Positions 51,771-61,427 are shown, numbered from the stretch's first letter. The stretch: 64,000 bases of DNA from M3007 sp964484205 (GCA_964484205.1 CAZAEZ010000018.1:1-64000), one strand, 5' to 3'. Translations and numbers: made by a program. Notes: a model not told the origin generated them from the letters alone.

Positions 51771-52820
51771 ATGCTTGATATTGCTTCCGCAAACCTCCGT
51801 CGCCTGGCCATTACTTGGGTGGGCAATAAAAACCGATACGAAGGGGTCAGTATTCCCAAACAAACGCTGGTGCCGGTACACGATCTGGCCCACGAGCTCC
51901 TGATCGGGTCGTTCCTGAAACCGTTTGAAAAATCGGCCGAGTTTTTTTACTTCTTTCACGAGGAGGATGTCAGCAACCACCAGGTTTACCAATGTTGCAT
52001 GAACATTTTCAACGACCCGGAAACATTGCCGGATATGGCGGGTGAACTCGCAGGTTTGTTGTACGAGCACTGTGATAATGCGCGGGTGCAGGGCGGTGAG
52101 TTTTTGGTAAGTTATTTTGATGATCTGCTGCTGGCGGGCGAACCCGCGAGCGCCATCGGCCTGTGGAAAATTCAAACCAAAGACCCTTACCTGAAAGTGG
52201 AACGCACTGCGGAATCGTTCACACTCAATGTGCTGGAGGGCATTCCAACTGGCAAACTGGAAACGGCAGCTCTCATTTTTAACCTGGATGAGGCGGAAGG
52301 CTACCGCGTTTGCGCGGTCGATACGGTTTCGAAAAAAGGGGACCGTTCCTTTTGGAAAGACGCGTTTTTGCGCCTGCGCCCGATCGAGGACAACTACTTC
52401 AACACGCGGCATTACATCAGCCTCTCCGGCGAATTCATCCATGAACGCCTGCCGCACAAATTCGGCCTCGACCGCGCCGACCAACTGGATGCGCTCTACC
52501 GTTCCGGGCTTTATTTCAAGGAAAACGAGGAGTTTGAACTCGACAACTATGCCGAAACGCTGTTCCCGGAGGAGGAACAGCAGGCAGCTTTCCGCGAATT
52601 CCGCGATGAGTATGCCAAAGCGTATGCCGTGCCGTTGGAAGATAAATTCGACATCAGCCCACCCGCTGTGCGCAAAGAATTCAAGGTGTTGAAATCTGTG
52701 ATCAAACTGGACAAGAATTTCCACATCTACGTGCACGGTCGCCGCGATCTCATCGAGCGGGGTTTCGACGACGAGAAAGGCAAAAAGTACTACAAAGTCT
52801 ATTTTGAAGACGAAGAGTAG
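51771..52820 (+). CDS. Nucleoid-associated protein NdpA family
   Basis: Protein of 349 residues of the NA37/NdpA (YejK) family, PF04245 type. Typical features are the AITWVGNKNRYEGVSIPKQT start, ESFTLNVLEGIPTGKLETAA and FKVLKSVIKLDKNFHIYVHG near the end. Members bind the nucleoid in gamma-proteobacteria. In Bacteroidota the homologue is found singly, as here. No ribosome-binding site is obvious because AACCTTCTAAC repeats occupy the 5' flank. It converges with the GNAT gene, 9 bp apart. Confidence 0.88.
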   Translation: MLDIASANLRRLAITWVGNKNRYEGVSIPKQTLVPVHDLAHELLIGSFLKPFEKSAEFFYFFHEEDVSNHQVYQCCMNIFNDPETLPDMAGELAGLLYEHCDNARVQGGEFLVSYFDDLLLAGEPASAIGLWKIQTKDPYLKVERTAESFTLNVLEGIPTGKLETAALIFNLDEAEGYRVCAVDTVSKKGDRSFWKDAFLRLRPIEDNYFNTRHYISLSGEFIHERLPHKFGLDRADQLDALYRSGLYFKENEEFELDNYAETLFPEEEQQAAFREFRDEYAKAYAVPLEDKFDISPPAVRKEFKVLKSVIKLDKNFHIYVHGRRDLIERGFDDEKGKKYYKVYFEDEE

Positions 52821-52829
52821 CCTGCCTGC

Positions 52830-53387
52830 TTACAGGTCTATGGCGATAACATGCCAGGTCTCGCCGGCGGCTGCATCCGGATAAATTTCAACCGTTTCGA
52901 AGCCGACGCGCTCATGTGCGCGCAAGGAACGGGTGTTGCGTGCAGCGACCTGGGTGACCACAAAATCAAAATCCGCCCGGCAGTGCTCCTTCAGTTTGGC
53001 ATACATCCCGTCGAAAACGCCCTGACCCCGGTATTCCGCTGCCACGCAAACCTGTCCCATTGCAAACCAACGGCTTTCGCGCAGCGGTTTCCCTTTCCAA
53101 CGCAGGCTTTCCAGCCGGTTGAACATGGGCAAAAGTACCGGTACAGCCTCGGCAAACTGCCGGAGCATCACCAGGCAATAGCCGGCCAACTGCGCACCAT
53201 CCACGGCAATCACGGAGGGATAGAGTGCATTCATGTGGCGCAAAACGTCGGGCGCATGCCGGACGGTCACAAATCCCTCCTGCTGCATAACCGTATCCGT
53301 CAGGGCTGCCGGGTGGTTTATGGCTTGCAGGGACAGGATCTGCTGAATTTCCTGTTCATGTTGAACGGTAGTGTAATGCACATTCAT
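52830..53387 (-). CDS. GNAT family acetyltransferase
   Basis: Protein of 185 residues. The acetyl-CoA-binding motif is QVCVAAEYRGQGVFDGMYAK, with GRGxG-like spacing. AVDGAQLAGYCLVMLRQFAE precedes it and TQVAARNTRSLRAHERVGF follows. The pattern SLRAHERVGFE is typical of small-molecule or ribosomal-protein acetyltransferases. The start codon ATG 53387 overlaps the stop of the DinB gene (ATGA), so the two are translationally coupled. Substrate unknown. Confidence 0.92.
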   Translation of the reverse strand: MNVHYTTVQHEQEIQQILSLQAINHPAALTDTVMQQEGFVTVRHAPDVLRHMNALYPSVIAVDGAQLAGYCLVMLRQFAEAVPVLLPMFNRLESLRWKGKPLRESRWFAMGQVCVAAEYRGQGVFDGMYAKLKEHCRADFDFVVTQVAARNTRSLRAHERVGFETVEIYPDAAAGETWHVIAIDL

Positions 53388-53890
53388 GGCTTAAGGTGGC
53401 TAAGTTCGAGCACCTCTTCCGAACTCAATCCGTACAGCGGCGGTGTAGCCACACCGAGTTGGTTGAGGTGCAGGTAAATTTGTCCGCGGTGATGAATTTC
53501 ATGTTCCGGCAACAGGCGCAACCATTTCCAGCAGGTAATCGGATACCCGGCCGGGGTGCTCACTTTGGCTTCGAGTTGTGCAGGAGTCAGTTGTTGAAAC
53601 AGGGCTACCGACTCGGCATGCATGGCATCGAAATAATCGAGTACCGCCGCTTTCCCGGAAGCCAGTTCGGGCCCGCAGCCCTGGTAAGCGGCAGGTCGGC
53701 CGTGCACCGTTTCGGCATACAGCCAGCGTTCGATGGCGGCAATGTGGCGCACCAGATCGCCCAGGGTGAATTTTCCGGGTTGGTACGTCCATTCAAGTTG
53801 GGCCTCCGGAATAAGCAGAATTACCCGCCGCGTGCGGGCGCGCACCTTGCTGTAGTATTCCAGGAAATCGTTTACGTTTTCAATTTTCAT
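53384..53890 (-). CDS. DinB-family metal-binding protein
   Basis: Four-helix DinB-like protein of 168 residues. The metal ligands are likely His49 in LVRHIAAIERW and the His residues in LLPEHEIHHRGQIYLHL (about 133-137). The family includes thiol-dependent enzymes such as bacillithiol transferases and many of unknown role. It is the first gene of a two-gene unit with the GNAT gene, overlapping it by 4 bp, which suggests a shared task such as detoxification. This is inference. Start ATG 53890. Confidence 0.92.
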   Translation of the reverse strand: MKIENVNDFLEYYSKVRARTRRVILLIPEAQLEWTYQPGKFTLGDLVRHIAAIERWLYAETVHGRPAAYQGCGPELASGKAAVLDYFDAMHAESVALFQQLTPAQLEAKVSTPAGYPITCWKWLRLLPEHEIHHRGQIYLHLNQLGVATPPLYGLSSEEVLELSHLKP

Positions 53891-53982
53891 AGCGTCTTTT
53901 TTAACAAATTTCTGAATTCTTTCTTCAATCTTTGCTCAAATACCAGGCAAACCTTCCTGTTTAAAATTTCAAATTTTCTTCC

Positions 53983-54573
53983 ATGCCCTTAGTTACGCCG
54001 CTCGCACCGGACCACAATGTTGAAGTTGCCAAACTGGCTGAATTTTTCAATGAAACCCTCGGCTTTTGCCCAAACAGCGTCCTCACCATGCAACGGCGGC
54101 CGGCCATTGCCACCGCATTTATCCAACTGAACAAGGCCGTGATGGCCAATGAAGGCCGCGTAACCAGTGCCTTGAAACGGCTCATCGGTTATTTGGCCAG
54201 CATGACGGCCGGTTGCCGGTATTGCCAGGCGCATACCATCCGGGCCGCCGAGCGCTACGGCGCCGAAGCGGAAAAACTGGCCAACATCTGGGAGTTCCGG
54301 ACCCACCCGGCGTTTTCAGCGGCCGAACGCGCCGCTCTGGAATTTGCCATTGCAGCATCAACCATACCGAATGGCGTGGACGAAGCCATTTCCAAAAACC
54401 TGTACCAATATTGGGATGAAGGAGAAATCGTGGAAATGCTGGGTGTAATCGCCCTTTTCGGCTACCTCAACCGCTGGAACGACAGCATGGGCACCTCCCT
54501 TGAAGGGCCCGCGGAGGAAAGCGGCGCCCGGTTTCTCGGTAAAAAAGGCTGGACCAAAGGCAAACACGTGTGA
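53983..54573 (+). CDS. AhpD/carboxymuconolactone decarboxylase-like protein
   Basis: Helical protein of 196 residues of the CMD/AhpD superfamily. The redox motif is ASMTAGCRYCQAHTIRAAE, with Cys78, Cys81 and His84, as in AhpD peroxidase partners. A second conserved segment is EIVEMLGVIALFGYLNRWND. It probably reduces peroxides or a similar oxidant using the CxxC pair. It is divergent from the DinB gene and single. The next gene is convergent, 14 bp away. Confidence 0.92.
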   Translation: MPLVTPLAPDHNVEVAKLAEFFNETLGFCPNSVLTMQRRPAIATAFIQLNKAVMANEGRVTSALKRLIGYLASMTAGCRYCQAHTIRAAERYGAEAEKLANIWEFRTHPAFSAAERAALEFAIAASTIPNGVDEAISKNLYQYWDEGEIVEMLGVIALFGYLNRWNDSMGTSLEGPAEESGARFLGKKGWTKGKHV

Positions 54574-54587
54574 TCCAGCCCTACGCC

Positions 54588-55262
54588 CTAAGCGCTCTGC
54601 TTTCTGGCAGCCAGCATCCAGTTGCCGCCGGTATCTATTTTCCAGCCATCCGGAAAAGCCTTTAAAAATACATCTTCAAAAAACCGGCCGGTCTTGCGCA
54701 CATTTTGGGGGGTATTGTACAGGCAGTTGTACATCAGCAGCCCGCCAGGGCTTAGCCGCTTCGCACAGGATTGTAAAAAATCAACCGTCGCAAACTGTAC
54801 CGGTGTGTGGTCGTCTTCGAAAATATCGACTGCGATCAAGTCAAATTTTTGCCGGGTAACTTCAACAAAAACTCCTGCATCTGCGGAAATAATTTCGATG
54901 GGGCTGCGCAGGCGCGGCAAGGTGTATTTTGAAGCCAGTGCGGCCACCGTTTCGTCCCATTCGACGCCGGTGTAGCGGTAGTGCTTGTCGAAAATTTTCT
55001 CCAGAATAAAGGGCACGCTGCCCAGGCCAAAGCCCAGCACCAGGACGTTTTCAATCGACGCGTCGTCCAGGTCAATGGTTCCAAAAGCCAGCGAGAAATT
55101 GTGGTAGAGGTCGTCCCAGGAATAAATGGCGTTGCCGCTCAGCAACTGCAGACGTCCGCGGTCAAGCACAACAGCCAGTTCGGGGTTTTGGTCCGAACTG
55201 GCTGTTTCCAGTGTCAGTGGGTAGACTTGAGAAAGCCATTTTTTCCAGATTGGAATGTGCAT
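54588..55262 (-). CDS. Spermidine-synthase-like methyltransferase-fold protein
   Basis: Protein of 224 residues. The nucleotide-binding region is NVLVLGFGLGSVPFILEKIF and the acidic loop is YTGVEWDETVAALASKY. The key DLIAVDIFEDDHTPVQFAT matches the D-rich region of spermidine synthases, but the typical GGGDG and DxxDP motifs are altered. It is therefore a spermidine-synthase-like protein of uncertain substrate. The start MHIPIWKKWLSQVYPLT (ATG 55262) is preferred to a longer frame. It lies downstream of the AsmA-like gene on the same strand. Confidence 0.82.
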   Translation of the reverse strand: MHIPIWKKWLSQVYPLTLETASSDQNPELAVVLDRGRLQLLSGNAIYSWDDLYHNFSLAFGTIDLDDASIENVLVLGFGLGSVPFILEKIFDKHYRYTGVEWDETVAALASKYTLPRLRSPIEIISADAGVFVEVTRQKFDLIAVDIFEDDHTPVQFATVDFLQSCAKRLSPGGLLMYNCLYNTPQNVRKTGRFFEDVFLKAFPDGWKIDTGGNWMLAARKQSA

Positions 55263-55341
55263 GGGACGGCGGTAACAATGGCCGAAGCAGGACCAGATGA
55301 TCAACTATCGACCAAACTGTCCATGCTCCGGCCTGTTGATC

Positions 55342-58300
55342 TTAGTTGTTCTTTTTCTTTTTAAGCGGATTCCACTCTTCCAGTTTTTTCTTCACCTCTT
55401 CGGTGTTTTTGTTCTGGTTGAGCACTTCGTCCACTTTTTTACCGGCTTCATCACCTACTTTTTTAGTCACTTCTTCATTAACTACCTTGCCGGCCTCCTG
55501 AACTGCCTTGTCCTTCAGTTCATCCACTTTTTGCGTCGCTACGGTTTTCACGGAATCCAGCGCCTTTTCGGCGGTGGCCGTAGCTTTCTCCTTGGCTTTT
55601 TCAAATTCCTTCGACGCTACATTCCGGAGCGAATCCTTGGCCTGGTTCAGGGTAGCTTTGGCCACATCGGAGGCTTCCTCCTGGATGGTGCTTTCGCCGT
55701 CGCTGGGCAGAATTTTGAAGCCCAGTTTCGGATTTTTGATATTGCCGGTCAGGTCGAAGCGCACGTTGATAAATTCGCCCTGGGCGACGTTTACGCCAAA
55801 TTTCGAGGCTTCACCCGACAACCATTTCAGGCCGCTGTTGGCGGCGCTGCCCACCGCACTTTTTTCCAGTGCCTTGCGCGGCACTTTGGTCAGAATCTGA
55901 TAGTTCATGTCCTGGTTCAGGCCGTGCGAGCCGCCGATCTTCATGGCAACATCCTTCATTTGCACATCGAAGGGTTTGACGACAACATTGCCATCTTTTA
56001 TTTCAAACCAGTTCCGGGTATTTTGGAGTTCCAGGCCGCTGAGGTAGCTGACATTCAGCTTGCTGCCGATTTCGCTCAGCGGTTTAAAGTTCCGCACCAC
56101 GGCATTCAGCGTTTCCAGGAAACCAGCCGCCGACAAGGTGGTAAAATCCGGGATCATGTCCTTGCCCAGCAAGCCGCTCATGGAGAGTGTGGTGTTGAAT
56201 TTGCCGTCGATATATTGAGCGATCGGCGCCAGGGTCTGCACCGTCATGAAGTTTTCGAAAGCCGATTTAAAGCCCATGTCCATCATGGCCAGATTTACAT
56301 CGAACATGGGTTTTGCCGGATTCTGGGTATTGTATTGCCCGGCTATGGCTACCTCGCCGCCAAGCACATTGGCCGTAAAATCATTCAGGCGCGCGGCGGC
56401 ATCTTTCACAACGATCTGACCATCCAGGTTGGTCAGGTCCATGTTGGTATACCGGACTTTTGCAAAGTCGGCATTGATGGTCATGTCAATGTTTTCAGGA
56501 ACAAGCATTACCGACTCCACCGGGGCGGCTTCGCTGGCGGGAGCGGCTTCGGTCATAAACGGGTTGAGGTCGAAGAAGTTGGATTTCAGATTAACCACGC
56601 CGGATAGCGTGCGGTTGTCGAACAGGTAATCCCAGGCATTGAGAATGCGGCCGTTCCCGCGAATGTCGCTTTCATCGATGGTCATTCCAAAATCATCGAG
56701 TGTCATCTTGTTTGGTGTAAAATTGCCTTTGAGGCGCAGGTCATTCATGTTGTAATCTTCGTACACCATCTTCCCGATTTCGCCATCAACCGTGAAATCC
56801 CAACGGTCAAAAACCTGTTCGGTTACTTCGGCACTTGCCGTGGGCACCTTGCCTTCGTCGGCGGCGGGTTCTTCCGTCATCCATTCGTTGGCATCAAAAT
56901 AACCCGAGCGCAGTTGCAGGTTGCCCGTCATGGTGTTTTTGGTGGAAAAGTAGGCCAGAATGTTATCGATACGGCCCGAAGCGCGGATATCGCTTTTGCC
57001 CAGGCGCGCATCGAAGTTTTGCAGCTCGACGAATTTGGGTGAAAGACTCGCACTGAGCGTATTGATCTTGACGGTTGGCATGCCTGCAGCGCGGTAATTC
57101 ATGTTCTGGATGTTAAAATTACCGGCCATGTTCACCTGCTCGTATTGTCCGGCATCGATCTGATTCATGGAGGCTTTGGCCACTACGTCGGCTTTGATCA
57201 GGCCCGACAGTTCCTGCACGCCTTCCATGGGAAATGCCTTGGAAAGTTCGCCCATGTTAAGGGTGCCTTTAATTTTAGTATCGACCGTCGGGTTGGTTTC
57301 CGGTGTTTTCAGGTTGAAATAGCCCTCGATCGGGTTGGACCCAATGCGCAGGGCAAAACTTGGAATATTCACCGTCATGGCATTCAGGGAGCTGGACGGG
57401 CTGTTCACCGAGGCATCCACGTTGATGTTGCTGATGCCAAGTGGCAGGCTTGGGTATTTGACGTTGCCGTTGGCAATTTTCAAATCAATTTTGAAAGCCG
57501 GGTACGTCGTTTCGTTGTATTTGCCTTTCACCATACCGGCAAACTGTACCGTGCCATCGGCTTTCACGCCATCAAAGTCCTGGGTGTAAGCGCCGGGAAT
57601 GATCGACAAAAAGCTCTTGAAGGTGTTTTGCGGCGTACCGAATTTCAGGTCCATCAGGTAGTCCACGTCGTTGGGCATTTGAAACCAGCCGTCCACCATC
57701 ATTTTCAGGGCATTGACCTGCAGGTCGTTTTCCTTCAGCGTGAATTTCATGGCGCCCATATCGGCGTTGATGGTTGCATTCCAGTTGGCCTTTGCATTGC
57801 GCAGATACTGCATGCCTTCGTAGTTCACCGAAAGTTTTTCCACGTCGGTTTTGGTCACCAGGTCATAAATATCTGCATCGAATTCACCGGAACCCTCGTG
57901 ATTGAGGCCGGTCAGCTCAGCGCGCATGTTGAGCATGCGGTCTTCATAGATTACTTCACCGTTGGTGATCGCGTAGCGTTCCAGCAGCATTTTTCCGCCG
58001 GAGGCCGGTTCGGCAGGCGCCGCTTCGGGTTCGGGTTTGGTGATGTCGTAGTTGGCACTGCCGTCTTCCAGCACGTACACTTTGATTTTAGGTTCCGTCA
58101 GGTAAAAACCTTTGATGGTGATCTGGTCGCCAAAAATGGCCGACCAGAGGTCGATGGCCACGTCCATTTGTTTGCACTGGATCAGTTTTACGTCTTCAAA
58201 CGGCCCGGTCCCGGTAATTTCGAGGCCTTCCAGGCCGATAGCCAGTTGCGGGAAATGGCGAAAAATGGAAAGGCTTACATCCTGAAAATCGAGGGTTGCC

Positions 58301-58428
58301 GTCAGGCTTTCATTGGCAGTTTGTTTAACCTGGGCAATAATTTCGTCTTTAAAAAAATAAGGCAATGCAGCCATGGCACCCACAAAAAGGATGAGCACGA
58401 CAGCAATTCCAGCGAGAATTTTTTTCAT
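55342..58428 (-). CDS. AsmA-like giant envelope protein
   Basis: Protein of 1028 residues with an N-terminal anchor helix (ILAGIAVVLILFVGAMAAL). A conserved AsmA start follows, with LDFQDVSLSIFRHFPQLAIG and then LEGLEITGTGPFEDVKLI. Many beta-strand segments run through the middle, in the pattern of AsmA/TamB-type lipid-transfer bridges. The last ~120 residues are a Lys/Glu/Ala-rich helical tail (KEFEKAKEKATATAEKALDS, KKVDEVLNQNKNTEEVKKKL) ending in KKKKNN. It probably sits in the inner membrane and reaches the outer membrane to move phospholipids. The gene is monocistronic, divergent from rnd. Confidence 0.88.
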   Translation of the reverse strand: MKKILAGIAVVLILFVGAMAALPYFFKDEIIAQVKQTANESLTATLDFQDVSLSIFRHFPQLAIGLEGLEITGTGPFEDVKLIQCKQMDVAIDLWSAIFGDQITIKGFYLTEPKIKVYVLEDGSANYDITKPEPEAAPAEPASGGKMLLERYAITNGEVIYEDRMLNMRAELTGLNHEGSGEFDADIYDLVTKTDVEKLSVNYEGMQYLRNAKANWNATINADMGAMKFTLKENDLQVNALKMMVDGWFQMPNDVDYLMDLKFGTPQNTFKSFLSIIPGAYTQDFDGVKADGTVQFAGMVKGKYNETTYPAFKIDLKIANGNVKYPSLPLGISNINVDASVNSPSSSLNAMTVNIPSFALRIGSNPIEGYFNLKTPETNPTVDTKIKGTLNMGELSKAFPMEGVQELSGLIKADVVAKASMNQIDAGQYEQVNMAGNFNIQNMNYRAAGMPTVKINTLSASLSPKFVELQNFDARLGKSDIRASGRIDNILAYFSTKNTMTGNLQLRSGYFDANEWMTEEPAADEGKVPTASAEVTEQVFDRWDFTVDGEIGKMVYEDYNMNDLRLKGNFTPNKMTLDDFGMTIDESDIRGNGRILNAWDYLFDNRTLSGVVNLKSNFFDLNPFMTEAAPASEAAPVESVMLVPENIDMTINADFAKVRYTNMDLTNLDGQIVVKDAAARLNDFTANVLGGEVAIAGQYNTQNPAKPMFDVNLAMMDMGFKSAFENFMTVQTLAPIAQYIDGKFNTTLSMSGLLGKDMIPDFTTLSAAGFLETLNAVVRNFKPLSEIGSKLNVSYLSGLELQNTRNWFEIKDGNVVVKPFDVQMKDVAMKIGGSHGLNQDMNYQILTKVPRKALEKSAVGSAANSGLKWLSGEASKFGVNVAQGEFINVRFDLTGNIKNPKLGFKILPSDGESTIQEEASDVAKATLNQAKDSLRNVASKEFEKAKEKATATAEKALDSVKTVATQKVDELKDKAVQEAGKVVNEEVTKKVGDEAGKKVDEVLNQNKNTEEVKKKLEEWNPLKKKKNN

Positions 58429-58522
58429 GGTATATGTATTGGAAATGGTTGAGTCAAAGAAAATTAAAAATTACCGCTGCAAAGATGCAGTCTTGTTTTC
58501 TTTTACATAAACGTTTGATTCC

Positions 58523-58530
58523 TACTTTTG
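58523..58530 (+). promoter_or_regulatory. -7 box directly before rnd
   Basis: TACTTTTG matches TAnnTTTG and ends 4 bp before the ATG at 58535. The predicted transcript would have essentially no leader. Confidence 0.4.
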
Positions 58531-58534
58531 GCTC

Positions 58535-59701
58535 ATGAATTATCAGATACATTTTTTAGATAAACAAGCCGACTTTAATCAAGCGATGAAATCGGTAGCC
58601 CAAAGCAGCTGGATTGGATTTGACACGGAGTTTGTCGGAGAAAAGACCTACGTCCCGATTTTATGCCTGATTCAGGTGGTTACCGAAAAGGACATTTACC
58701 TGATCGATACGCTGAGCATTGCGGATCTGACTCCGTTCCTGGCCATGCTCAGCAATCCGAATATACTAAAAATCACCCATGCCGGCGACAATGACTACCG
58801 GCTGTTGAACACGCTGTACGAAACCGTCCCGCAAAACACCTTCGACACGCAAATCGCTGCCGGTTTTGTCGGGTACAACTACCCCGCCGGTTTCGGCAAA
58901 ATCGTGGAGCGCGAATTGCGCATTACCCTGGCCAAAAGCCACACCGTTGCGAACTGGGAAGACCGTCCGCTGGACCCCAAAGCGCTGGAATACGCTGTTG
59001 AAGATGTAAAATACCTGCCGGCGCTCCACAAAAAATTCACGAACCAACTCCGCGCCATGCAGCGCGAGGAATGGGCGCGTGAGGAAAACAGAAAATGGGA
59101 AACTGCCGACTGCTATCACGTCGACCCGTACAAAGAAGTACTGGCTAACGATTTCATTTATCAGCTGGATTTCAAACGCAAAGTTTTCCTGCTCCGCATT
59201 TTTAACTGGCGGCGCGAAAAAGCAGCGGCGCTGAATATCCCGAAAGAAGCCGTGTTGCAGTCGCGGCATATCAACACCGTTTTGCGGGCGATCAAAGACG
59301 GCCACCAGGCCTTTCGCGCCAACCGTACCATGCCGGAGGGTATTTGGCGAAAATTCCTGCCCGAGTGGAAACAACTTTGGGAAACCAAACCGCACCAGAC
59401 CGAAATTGATTGGCTAAACGCCCTGCCCGCACCGGCGCCCGACGACCCCGATCAGGCCTGGTCTATGGAACTGGTGTACCATTTTGTCAAACATCAATGC
59501 CTGCAACACGAGATCAGCGCGGCGCTGCTGCTGCCCAAAGGTGAATTCAACAAACTAAAATCGGGCGGCGATTTCGACACTTCCCTGCTGAGCGGCTGGC
59601 GGGCGCAACTCCTTGGAAAAAACCTGGTAAACTGGCTTTTGAAAAAAAGTAATATCAACGTCGACTGGCAGGACAACGGTTGTCTGCTCACGATGGACTA
59701 A
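58535..59701 (+). CDS. rnd: Ribonuclease D
   Basis: 3'-5' exoribonuclease of 388 residues for tRNA and stable RNA maturation. The DEDD motifs are WIGFDTEFVGEKT (Asp and Glu), ITHAGDNDYRLLN (Asp) and YAVEDVKYLPAL (Asp, with the Tyr of DEDDy). A C-terminal HRDC-like region follows (KVFLLRIFNWRREKAAALNI, then IPKEAVLQSRHI). The start is set by the -7 box just before it. The next gene on the strand starts 10 bp later, so they are likely cotranscribed. Confidence 0.94.
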   Translation: MNYQIHFLDKQADFNQAMKSVAQSSWIGFDTEFVGEKTYVPILCLIQVVTEKDIYLIDTLSIADLTPFLAMLSNPNILKITHAGDNDYRLLNTLYETVPQNTFDTQIAAGFVGYNYPAGFGKIVERELRITLAKSHTVANWEDRPLDPKALEYAVEDVKYLPALHKKFTNQLRAMQREEWAREENRKWETADCYHVDPYKEVLANDFIYQLDFKRKVFLLRIFNWRREKAAALNIPKEAVLQSRHINTVLRAIKDGHQAFRANRTMPEGIWRKFLPEWKQLWETKPHQTEIDWLNALPAPAPDDPDQAWSMELVYHFVKHQCLQHEISAALLLPKGEFNKLKSGGDFDTSLLSGWRAQLLGKNLVNWLLKKSNINVDWQDNGCLLTMD

Positions 59702-59711
59702 GCGCACCACC

Positions 59712-61421
59712 ATGCTGCTGGAAATCAAGGATCTGAATATTCAGTTTGAAACACCGCAAGGTGTTTTACAAGCCGTCAAAGGGTTAAACCTGCAAATCCA
59801 GGCGGGTGAAACCCTTGGCCTGGTCGGCGAGTCGGGTTCGGGAAAATCGGTGACGGCGCTTTCCATTATGCAGTTGCTTCCGCCAACAGCCGCCGTTTCC
59901 GGCAACATCCTTTTTTCGCCTTCAAATGAAAAAATGAATGCGCAGGCGCCGGCCATTGATCTGGCACAACTGTCCCCTGCCGGGCTTCGCTCAATCCGGG
60001 GTTCCCGGATCGCCATGATCTTTCAGGAGCCCATGAGCGCGCTCAACCCGGTTTTTCGCTGCGGCAATCAAATCACCGAGACCATTCGGCTACATCAAAA
60101 AATTACGGCTGCCGAAGCGCGCGACCAAACGTACGCGTTGTTTGAAAAAGTAAAACTTGCCGACCCCAACCGCATCTTTCAGGCTTATCCAAACCAGCTG
60201 AGCGGCGGCCAGAAACAACGGGTGATGATCGCCATGGCCCTGTCGTGCAAACCGGACCTGTTGCTTGCCGACGAACCAACCACCGCCCTGGACGTCACCG
60301 TTCAGCGATCAATTCTCGATTTGTTGATTGAGTTGAAAGCAACGGAAAACCTGTCCATGCTGTTCATCAGCCACGATTTGGGGGTAATTGGCGAAATTGC
60401 CGACTACGCAGGCGTAATGTCGGAAGGGCTGCTTGTCGAAACCGGCAAGGTGATGCAGGTATTAAAAAATCCGCAGCATCCGTACACCAAAGGACTGGTC
60501 GCCTGCCGGCCGTCGTTGAAGCAAAAGGTGCACCGGCTTGCCACTATTCCCGATTTATTGCAACAACCGGAATTCAAAACCATACCGGTTTCCGATGCCG
60601 AAATCAACCGGAGCCGGAAAGACATTTATGCCCGTTCGCCGATTTTGGAAACAACGAATTTGAGCGTTCGGTACCCGGTTCAACGGCATTTTTGGGGCAG
60701 CCCGAGCCGCTGGCACCAGGCGCTCGACAAGGTCAGTCTGGAAGTTTTCCCGGGTGAAATATTTGGGCTGGCTGGCGAATCCGGCTGCGGAAAAACCACC
60801 CTGGGAAAAGTGATCAGTCGCCTGCTTCCGGCACAGGAAGGGACGGTGTGGTTTCGAAAACTAAACCTGAATATCCTGCCCGATGCCAGTTTCCGAACGG
60901 TACGTCGCGAAATCCAGATGGTTTTTCAAGACCCCTACGCTTCGCTCAACCCGCGCATGACCATCGGCGATGCGGTGCTCGAACCGATTGCCGCCTACAA
61001 ACTGGGCGCCTCCCGCCGGCAACGTGCCGACAAAGTAGTCGAACTGCTGGAAACTGTCGGGCTCGAGGCCGATCATGCCCGGCGCTTTCCCCGGGCTTTT
61101 TCCGGCGGACAACGCCAGCGCATCTGCCTGGCACGGGCGCTGGCCCTGCAACCCAAGCTGCTGGTTTGCGATGAAATCGTTTCCGCGCTGGATGTTTCCG
61201 TGCAGGCTACCATTCTGAATTTGCTGCTGGATTTGCAGGAAAAATTCGGGCTGACCCTGATTTTTATCTCCCACGATCTCAGTGTAATCCGGCAAATGTG
61301 CGACCGGGTGATGGTGATGAACCGGGGCAAAGTGGAAGCGATCGGGCATCCGGAGGAGTTGTTTGAGCATCCGCAGACGCCTTACATCCGCAGCCTTATT
61401 GATTCGATTCCCGGAAATTAA
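59712..61421 (+). CDS. Fused OppD-OppF-type ABC transporter ATPase
   Basis: Protein of 569 residues with two ABC domains in one chain. The first has LVGESGSGKSVTALSIMQLL, LSGGQKQRVMIAMALSC and LLLADEPTTALDVT. The second, after a linker with LVACRPSLKQKVHRL, has GLAGESGCGKTTLGKVISRL, FSGGQRQRICLARALAL and VCDEIVSALDVSVQ. The oligopeptide/dipeptide-transporter C-terminal signatures (HPYTKGL, TPYIRSLIDSIP) fit peptide or nickel uptake systems. No permease or binding-protein gene is nearby, so the partners lie elsewhere. A strong terminator follows. Confidence 0.93.
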   Translation: MLLEIKDLNIQFETPQGVLQAVKGLNLQIQAGETLGLVGESGSGKSVTALSIMQLLPPTAAVSGNILFSPSNEKMNAQAPAIDLAQLSPAGLRSIRGSRIAMIFQEPMSALNPVFRCGNQITETIRLHQKITAAEARDQTYALFEKVKLADPNRIFQAYPNQLSGGQKQRVMIAMALSCKPDLLLADEPTTALDVTVQRSILDLLIELKATENLSMLFISHDLGVIGEIADYAGVMSEGLLVETGKVMQVLKNPQHPYTKGLVACRPSLKQKVHRLATIPDLLQQPEFKTIPVSDAEINRSRKDIYARSPILETTNLSVRYPVQRHFWGSPSRWHQALDKVSLEVFPGEIFGLAGESGCGKTTLGKVISRLLPAQEGTVWFRKLNLNILPDASFRTVRREIQMVFQDPYASLNPRMTIGDAVLEPIAAYKLGASRRQRADKVVELLETVGLEADHARRFPRAFSGGQRQRICLARALALQPKLLVCDEIVSALDVSVQATILNLLLDLQEKFGLTLIFISHDLSVIRQMCDRVMVMNRGKVEAIGHPEELFEHPQTPYIRSLIDSIPGN

Positions 61422-61427
61422 CCAAAA

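Noticed and set aside
51672..52736. Open frame of 354 residues on the minus strand
   Set aside because: Antisense shadow of ndpA. The sense strand carries the NdpA family signature.
57145..58452. Open frame of 435 residues on the plus strand (and a similar one at 55297-56607)
   Set aside because: Antisense shadows of the AsmA-like gene. The His/Phe/Gly bias is typical of reverse-complement coding.
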